Positions 57,715 to 64,000 of a stretch of DNA of 64,000 nucleotides are shown here, one piece after another. Origin of the DNA: Anisodus tanguticus. Lineage: Eukaryota; Streptophyta; Magnoliopsida; Solanales; Solanaceae. Both the position numbers and the translations under genes were made by a program. The DNA lies in assembly GCA_034509755.1 (NCBI GenBank), contig CM067541.1, positions 22,432,001 to 22,496,000 on the forward strand, given 5' to 3'. The notes beneath the pieces are model-generated. The model ran no database searches. It saw only the letters and a program-made list of their open reading frames with translations, and was not told the DNA's origin. Numbering within the stretch: position 1 is the first letter of the stretch; the number at the start of each line of letters is the position of its first letter.

Positions 57715-59242
57715 ACCCCCGCAGTCATAGCGGGCGGTCTTCGAACGCTGAGATTGTCCCTAAAATCTTCAAAAAGGACTGAAGGAAGATCATTTGTAAA
57801 GATGTCGGCAATTTGATATCTTGACGGGACATGGCAGATGCGTACCTGACCAAGAGCAACCTTTTCGCGAACAAAGTGAATGCCCATCTCGATATGTTTA
57901 GTGCGCTGGTGCTGAACCAGATTACCAAAAAGGTAGATGGCACTAATATTATCGCAATAAACCAAGGTTGCTTTCTGAATAGGTGAATGAATCCCCAATA
58001 GCAAATTACGTAACCAACATGATTCCGAGACCACATTAGCTACCCCTCGATACTCGACCTCAGCACTGGATCGGGACAATGTCGACTGACGTTTGGCAGA
58101 CCATGAGACCAGGTTATTGCCAAGAAACATACAATAGCCAGACATAGACCGTCTGGTGTCTGGACAGCCACCCCAATCAGCATCCGTATACGAGACAAAT
58201 GTGGACATCGAGGAAGGATATAAATGCAACACATAGTCAAGTGTACCCTGAATATACCGAATGATGCGTTTGAGTGTATTCATGTGCTCAACTTTGGGAT
58301 TATGCATGAACAAACACACTTGTTGGACAGCATACGTAATATTGGTCTCGTAAATGTAAGTTACTAAAGGGCCCCTGCAAGACTGCGATAGCGGGTCGGA
58401 TCCTCGTATGGTACGCCGACCGCGGCACTAAGCTTGGGCTTAGTATCAACTGGAGTGGAAGTGGACTTACAGGATGACATCCTAGTCCTCTCAATGATCT
58501 CAGTTTCATACTTCTTTTGAGATAAGAACAACCCATCTGAATAACGAGTGACAGCAATCTCCAAAAAGTAACTCAAGGGCCCCAAGTCTTTCATAGCAAA
58601 CTCAAAGCTAAGCATGGTCATGATAGACTGGCGTAAGGCATCGGAAGAGCCAGTCAAAATAATATCATCCACATATAATAGAATATAGGCCAAGGATGAA
58701 CCACGATGGAAGATGAACAAGGAATTCTCTGACCTGCTGTGAGTGAATCCAATAATCGAAACATAGTCTGCAAACCTCGTATACCAGGCCCGTGGAGACT
58801 GCTTAAGCCCATATCAGGACTTCTTCAACAAACAGACATGATGAGGATGTTTGGGATCCCTGAATCCCAAAGGCTGATGCATATAGACTGTTTCCTTGAG
58901 ATCCTCATGTAGGAAAGCATTCTTTATATCTAACTGATGAATAGGCCATGCCTTCGAAAGAGCCAAGCTAAGCACAGTGCGAATTGTAGCTGGCTTGACC
59001 ACCAGACTAAACGTCTTACCACAATTTACACATACCTGCTGAGTCTTACCATCACCCACAAGCCGCGTCTTATGTCGGGCAAATGAACCATCTGAATTCT
59101 CCTTATGAGCAAAAATCCACATAGACCTGATAATATTAATGCCAGATGGATGGGGCACCAACTCCCACGTCTTATTATCAATAAGAGCATTATATTCATC
59201 GGTCATAATAATTTTCCAATTCGGGTCATTAAAGGCAGACAC
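57715..59242 (-). pseudogene. Copia-5 reverse transcriptase and RNase H
   Basis: RT: 'WELVPHPSGINIIRSMWIFA', 'FSLVVKPATIRTVLSLALS', 'QLDIKNAFLHEDLKETVY', then 'LLYVDDIILTGSSD'. RNase H: 'SYTDADWGGCPDTRRSMSGY', 'EVEYRGVANVVSE' and 'VYCDNISAIYLF'. Broken by TGA at about 58814 (in the KKS-WYGLK region) and a 1-base shift near 58350. Confidence 0.9.
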
Positions 59243-59246
59243 ATGA

Positions 59247-61240
59247 TTACGGGGTAAAGGGATTTAGGGACATTAGAATGTAAATTAAAATGTATTTTTG
59301 GTTTAAAAACATCCCATTGACTACAAGTGACCGGTCTATAACTCGAGAAAGAATTGAACGGATTTCGGAAATTTGCTGGGCTCGGGACGGACTAGCCAGC
59401 AGGCCCAACTCGGTAAACAGGAGCAGGAACTGGACCAGTTCCAAAATTGGGCTGGACTGGCCCAATCGCTGGAACTGGCCCAGTGGCGGTACTGGGACTG
59501 GCAGTGGGTGATGGACCAGTGGAACCAGTGGGCCCGCTGGAGAATTTTGGATAGGGATTACGTCCGAAAAATGGTGAATAATATACGGTGATATACTATC
59601 ATCCAAAAAATTATACGAACTAGGCACGGGACTATTAACTTTAGCAAATGGAAATTGGGATTCATCAAAAATTACATGGCGATTAATGATGATTTTATTA
59701 GAGGATAAATCAAAGCATTTGTAACCACGATGATTAGATGGAAAATCCAAAAACACACACGGAGTAGACCGGGCCTGAAGTTTGTTAATTGTGGGGGACG
59801 GGAATAACGGATAACATAAACACCCAAAAACCCGAAGATGTGAATATAAAGGAATTTTATTATATAAAATTTTCTCTGGAAGTCTAATGGTTTGGGGGAC
59901 GTCGATTCCCTGGATTTTCTGGCTTCCCTTTCCCTTCAACCAGCCACTCTTTTAGTTCCCAAAATATATATAATCCAGAATCCTTTTAAGCGCTCACGCG
60001 TCTCTTTCCTTGTAGTCAAGAGAGTTGCTAAAGCTCCTCATCATTTGATTTGTCGCATACCACGGTGGGGTCTTCAACTGGGGTGAAGTCGTAACAAGGA
60101 ATCATTGTCCAAGTTGGGCTGACTCCGTTAGGCAAGAGGAACCCTACTGATATTTTTGAAGGGGGGGAGAATATGTCAAACCTTTGGAAGAAATTATGTT
60201 AAGGAGATAGGTAGCCATTTGTAAAGAATGATGCCAAAAAGATGAAGGTACGAAAGCATGAATTAATAAAGTTCGGATAATGTTATTTATGGAAAGAATT
60301 TTGCGTTCTGTTTTCCCATTTTGTGAAGACGTATGAGGACAAGAAAAATGAAAATTGATCCCATTATTAGGACAGAATTCACAAAACACCCCATTGTCAT
60401 ATTCTTTGTCATTATCACACTGAATATTTTTAATTCCTCGTTCGAATTGGGTTCTAATGAATGCTCTAAATTTTAAAAAGACCGAAAAAACTTGAGATTT
60501 TTTTGCTATCGGAAACGTCCATAAAAACTTAGAATAATCATCCAAAAAGAGAAAATAATACCGATGACCCACAGAACTAAGAACAGGAGACGTCCATAAG
60601 TAGCTATGAATAATATCAAATAGCATTAAAGTATGAGAATTTGAGTCTACAAATGACAACTTAACAATTTTTCCTAAAGAACAAGACTGACAATTTGGAG
60701 TACTACTCGTACCCTTACATGAAATAAAACTATTTTTATCTAATGAAGACAAAATAGAAGATCCCGGATGACTAAGACGAGCATGACACAAGGAAGGAAA
60801 AATGGCTGCAAAGGCGGATGGCATGGCTTGACGCGATGGAACGAAATTGGGTTTGATAGAATAAAGATCTCCCCTACTATCACACCTCATGAGAGGACTC
60901 CCCGTCTTGAAATCCTTCACAAAGAAACCAAATGGATCAAATTCAATAGAAACGGAATTGTCAGTAGTGAATTTACGGACAGAGACTAAGTTTTTAATCA
61001 ATTTGGGGGCGTGTAGGGTGTTTTTCAAGATAAGAGGTGGATGAGGGGGGAGATAAAGTTTTATGACCATAACCACGAATTGGAATAGAATTACCATTAC
61101 CAATAATTATGCAGTGAGGGTCGCTCAAATTGGAATAAGACGAGAGCGTACCTGAATCGGATGTCATGTGGGTAGTAGCACCGGTGTCCATATACCAATT
61201 TGGGTCTGGAGGATTTAAGCCAAGCGTGTGCATTGCGGCT
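59247..61240 (-). pseudogene. Copia-5 protease and integrase (split)
   Basis: Protease 'NWYMDTGATTHMT' keeps the Asp (61200-61160). 61103-60155 carries 'HARLSHPGSSIL', CQSCSLGKI, 'QCDNDKEYDN' and 'HTSSQNGKTERK'. After the foreign insert, 59875-59247 resumes with 'FGCLCYPLFPSPTINKLQ' and the Pro-rich linker. The insert and a stop between protease and integrase disable it. Confidence 0.87.
59876..60154 (+). other. Organelle-derived insert with small-subunit rRNA 3' end
   Basis: The copia-5 integrase sequence breaks at 'caaaaat' and resumes at 'aaattttatataat'. Between them, plus strand 60080-60099 reads ggggtgaagtcgtaacaagg, the near-universal 3'-terminal motif of 16S/18S-type rRNA, preceded by 'cataccacggtggggtcttc' as in plant mitochondrial rrn18 (as I recall it). 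The sequence after 60100 no longer follows rRNA, so the insert is probably a chimera of organelle pieces. Not a working rRNA gene. Confidence 0.7.
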
Positions 61241-61521
61241 CCGATGTCTGTACACGTGGGTGCCGTTGCGTGATGGACCTACGGGGGCCGAGGCCCAAGT
61301 ACCCCTGTTTGCTGCCTCGGCCCAGTCGACTGGTTGTATGTGGTCCAGGCAGAATTGGGCATGGATTGCTGCTGGGCAGCCCACTACCAATAGGGCAAAA
61401 TTTGGTTGGGCCCAAACAGTGGCTGTGGGGCCCACTGCCACTGCATAGGGGGCCATTGTGGGGCCTAGAACTGCTGCTGATGTTGCTGACCACAGTGAGG
61501 GCCCCCACCGCCACCACCATT

Positions 61522-62322
61522 CTACCGGCTGCCGCCGTTGTCGCCGCCACAGTTTTTGCCATTATTTTTCTTATTTCCACCCTTTTTGCCGCCACTGTTG
61601 TTGCGGTTTTGGCCTGAGTTGTTGGAACCGGTAGGATAAACCGTGGACTCGGTCATCATGACTACGGGACTAGCACCGGTAGCCGCTCGTTTTGTCATGC
61701 CTGCTTCTTCGAGTGTAAGTATAGAACGAGCCTGATAAAATTGCGAAAGCGGATTACTTTGCCGAAGAAGCGTTCCAACACTATTATAGGCCTCAGAGAG
61801 GCCGGAAACCATTTGGAGGACCAAACGATCATTCGAAACTAGCGCGCCAACGTTGCGAAGTTGGTCCGCCAATTCCTTTAATCTTTTGCAATAAGCCGAA
61901 ACGTTAGGGAAGTCTTCCATATTGACGTGGGAGAACTCCTGCTCAAGAGTAACGGCTCTAGAATTTTGATTATCTTGGAATATATCACGCAGTCTATCTC
62001 AAGTCGCCTGTGCCGTAGCGTCAGGCTCAATAATTATTTGCAAAAGGTCGGTAGAAATTGTGGAATATATCCACTGGAGGACTGTGGCATCAAGAGTCGT
62101 CCACAACTTAGGATCATCCTTGCATTTTGGCACCTCCGTATCCTCAGGAGCCGCGGGGATTATGTGATGGATGACTTGATGCGAGCGTGCGTGAATTTTG
62201 AATAGTTCAACCCACGTCGCATATTGGACGTTTTCTATTTCAAGAACAAGAGGGATGTTATTCTTGATGTTAGAAAATGTAAGGGCAGGATGAAACGTGT
62301 TTCGTGATGTAGACATATTCAT
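61522..62322 (-). pseudogene. Copia-5 gag
   Basis: ATG at 62322 (MNMSTSRNTFHPALTFSN), 'VQYATWVELFKIHARSHQV', 'DPKLWTTLDATVLQWIYSTI'. A TGA replaces the Trp of TWDRLRDIF at about 62000. The rest reads MEDFPNVSAYCKRLKELADQ and ends in an Asn/Gly/Lys-rich tail with no CCHC knuckle. One lesion only in this region. Confidence 0.88.
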
Positions 62323-62579
62323 AGAACAATATGTGATTGAGGGATTTGAGAGAATAATTTGGGAAGATGGAGGCTCTCGTCGGCACAAAAACCGAGAGCA
62401 AGGGTCTCGGAATTTCAAGGAGGTCGACAGAAATTGGAGGAAGTTAGAGAGAGGATTTTAAGACCTAGACTTCTGATACCACGAAAGAAATAATCCCTTG
62501 ATTATTTTCATTGATTGAAAGACTATATATACAAGTTACATATTTCCATAATAGGAGAATCATATTCCTATTCTACTCT

Positions 62580-64000
62580 AAAGAGATTGTTGTAATATAC
62601 ATGAGTAAAAGAGTTTGTTTCACATCTAATATAAATTTTCTTAAAGGGTTGATGAATATGATTTGACCAAACAAATAAAAAACCATTTAGACATGCATAT
62701 AATACAAATGTCAATTAATATGAATTGAGATGTGCATGTGTTTAAGAAACGTGTTAAACGAAGAACTTTTTTTTTGTTTTTGTGATATAGTGGTTGAATG
62801 ACTATATTTAGGCTTTTTTGTTTTTTAATGATTTGGTAACTGAATGCCCATTAAATTTGATTATTTTACTTTTGCATAGTAGAAATTAAGCTCACAAGTG
62901 AAGTTTTTCGTTTGTTCTCGTCAAAAGGGGTTCATTTTTGTATAGTTGAAATTGCTTATAAAAGGATTTGACCCTTTTGAACCTAAAATCTTAAAATTAG
63001 AATCTTAATCAAAATATTATATTAGACAGAAATAGCATTTAGTGACATATTTCTAAACTTACAATCGACAATAACAACATTAACCATCCGTAACTTCAAA
63101 CAAATTAGGGTCGAGAATCCATAAACCGAAATAACAACATTAGATAGACGTAATTCAAAGGAATTGGGGTTGAGAACCCATAAAACGACAATAAAAATAG
63201 TAACTAGCCGTAACTCCAAATAAATTGGGGTTGAGAATCCATAAACTGATAAACAAAGATTTTTTATAAAGATGTTATTTGTTGTCGTATACATAATAAT
63301 ACCCCGTCTAATTTGTTTGTAATTTTTTAATTACCGATAGTAAATTTTATAATATTAGAGCTACTCGGACTAGACTAATTTAACTTTTATCAAAAAAATT
63401 GATATTAAGAAACTAAACAAGATTTCAAACTTTGGATATTCTACAATATATTATCGTGTAAGTAGTGAAAAGAATAACAAAAAGATACAAATAATTATCT
63501 ATTCTTGGAGTTAAGAAAAAATCATCACACATTCAAAGCTCAAAGTAGACCTTATTTACCAAATTTGACATGGATAGGGGATACCTAAGTAGTAGAAATG
63601 GGGGGGGGGGGGGAATTACTATTTTATTATATGTTAGCTTCATTAATTCGTCACTCCAATAAAGAGATTGATGTAATATATGATATTTGTGAGGCTTCAA
63701 TCCACATCAGATAAATGAGATAAATTTTAAATTGAGTAAAAGAATTTGTTTGACAATAAATGCAAGTTTCCTCAAGAGGCTGATGAACATGATTTGACCA
63801 ATCAAATAAAAAGTCATTTAAATATGCATATAATACAAATGTCTATAGGAATAAATAATTTAAAGTTGTAGGAAACTAAAATTGATTAGGATTTTGTGAT
63901 TTAATTTATGTTTAGTTCAAATTTATAGTCAAATTTATATAAGAATAGATTTTCTTATTTTCAGTTAAAGTAGATTTGATAGTATTATAAATAGGGTTGA
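62580..64000. repeat. AT-rich array, copy 2, right part, ending in TRIM LTR
   Basis: Aligns with 29655-31140: 'aaagagattgttgtaatata' at the start, the 60-bp sub-repeats at 63065-63260, then TRIM LTR from 63843. The TSD base string 'aatgt' (63838-63842) sits at the same place as in 30970-30974, showing that TRIM inserted before this unit was duplicated. A poly-G run lies at 63600-63613. The window ends inside the LTR. Confidence 0.75.

Larger units (their letters stand above)
57420..62579 (-). mobile_element. Copia-5: nearly full-length Ty1/copia with truncated 5' LTR
   Basis: Minus strand. 3' LTR 57420-57713 (294 bp); 5' LTR only 62482-62579, cut off at 'tattctactc' where AT-rich array sequence starts. 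PBS TGGTATCAGAAG (62481-62470). PPT side 'tacccccgcagtcat' follows the 3' LTR. Gag, PR, INT, RT and RNase H are in order with relatively few lesions, so it is the youngest-looking of the family shared with copia-2 and copia-3. A 0.28-kb foreign piece splits integrase (59876-60154). Confidence 0.94.

Noticed and set aside
60080..60099. rRNA gene
   Set aside because: Only the 3'-terminal motif is present and it is inserted in a retrotransposon; no rRNA body on either side.

Overview
The window is nuclear DNA from a flowering plant, most likely a member of the nightshade family (Solanaceae). It is AT-rich and intron-rich. It carries plant-type Ty1/copia elements, SINEs of the Au, TS and SolS kinds, Stowaway-type MITEs and a pectin-type galacturonosyltransferase gene. 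The family call rests on recognising these repeat types; no database search was run.

The central structure is a tandem segmental duplication of a two-gene block. Copy 1 (about 12.1-32.3 kb) holds a nine-exon GAUT5/6-like galacturonosyltransferase gene on the plus strand (11936-20450) and, converging on it, an unrecognised minus-strand gene ('gene X', 21356-27502 and upstream). An AT-rich tandem repeat array follows. Copy 2 (about 32.35-64 kb) has the same order: a GAUT pseudogene lacking exon 1 (32359-50870), a gene X pseudogene (51682-56157), then the AT-rich array up to the window end. Each copy has its own insertions, and the other copy often preserves the empty site, so relative insertion times can be read directly.

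Layout: 1-11.6 kb is gene-poor repeat debris (gypsy- and copia-like remnants, LINE endonuclease and RNase H fragments, an (AAT)n tract). 11.6-20.5 kb is GAUT copy 1, whose introns hold a Stowaway MITE with an Au SINE inside it, a 1.1 kb foldback element, a SolS SINE, a truncated Au SINE and a LINE 3' end. 21.3-28 kb is gene X copy 1, with copia-1 (22028-26824) in its last intron. 28-32.3 kb is the AT-rich array with a 1.04 kb TRIM-like element. 32.3-50.9 kb is GAUT copy 2, broken by copia-2 in exon 4, copia-3 with an inverted-LTR palindrome, nested MITEs, SINEs and a gypsy-type fragment that replaces the start of exon 8. 51-57 kb is gene X copy 2 with truncated copia-4. 57.4-62.6 kb is copia-5, which carries a small piece of organellar small-subunit rRNA. 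The end returns to the AT-rich array and stops inside a second copy of the TRIM LTR.

GAUT proteins build homogalacturonan pectin in the Golgi. As read here, neither copy encodes an intact enzyme: copy 2 is clearly dead, and copy 1 is complete except for three single-base deletions in exon 8 (real decay or assembly error). No bacterial-type system, CRISPR array, tRNA gene or intact autonomous transposon was found.
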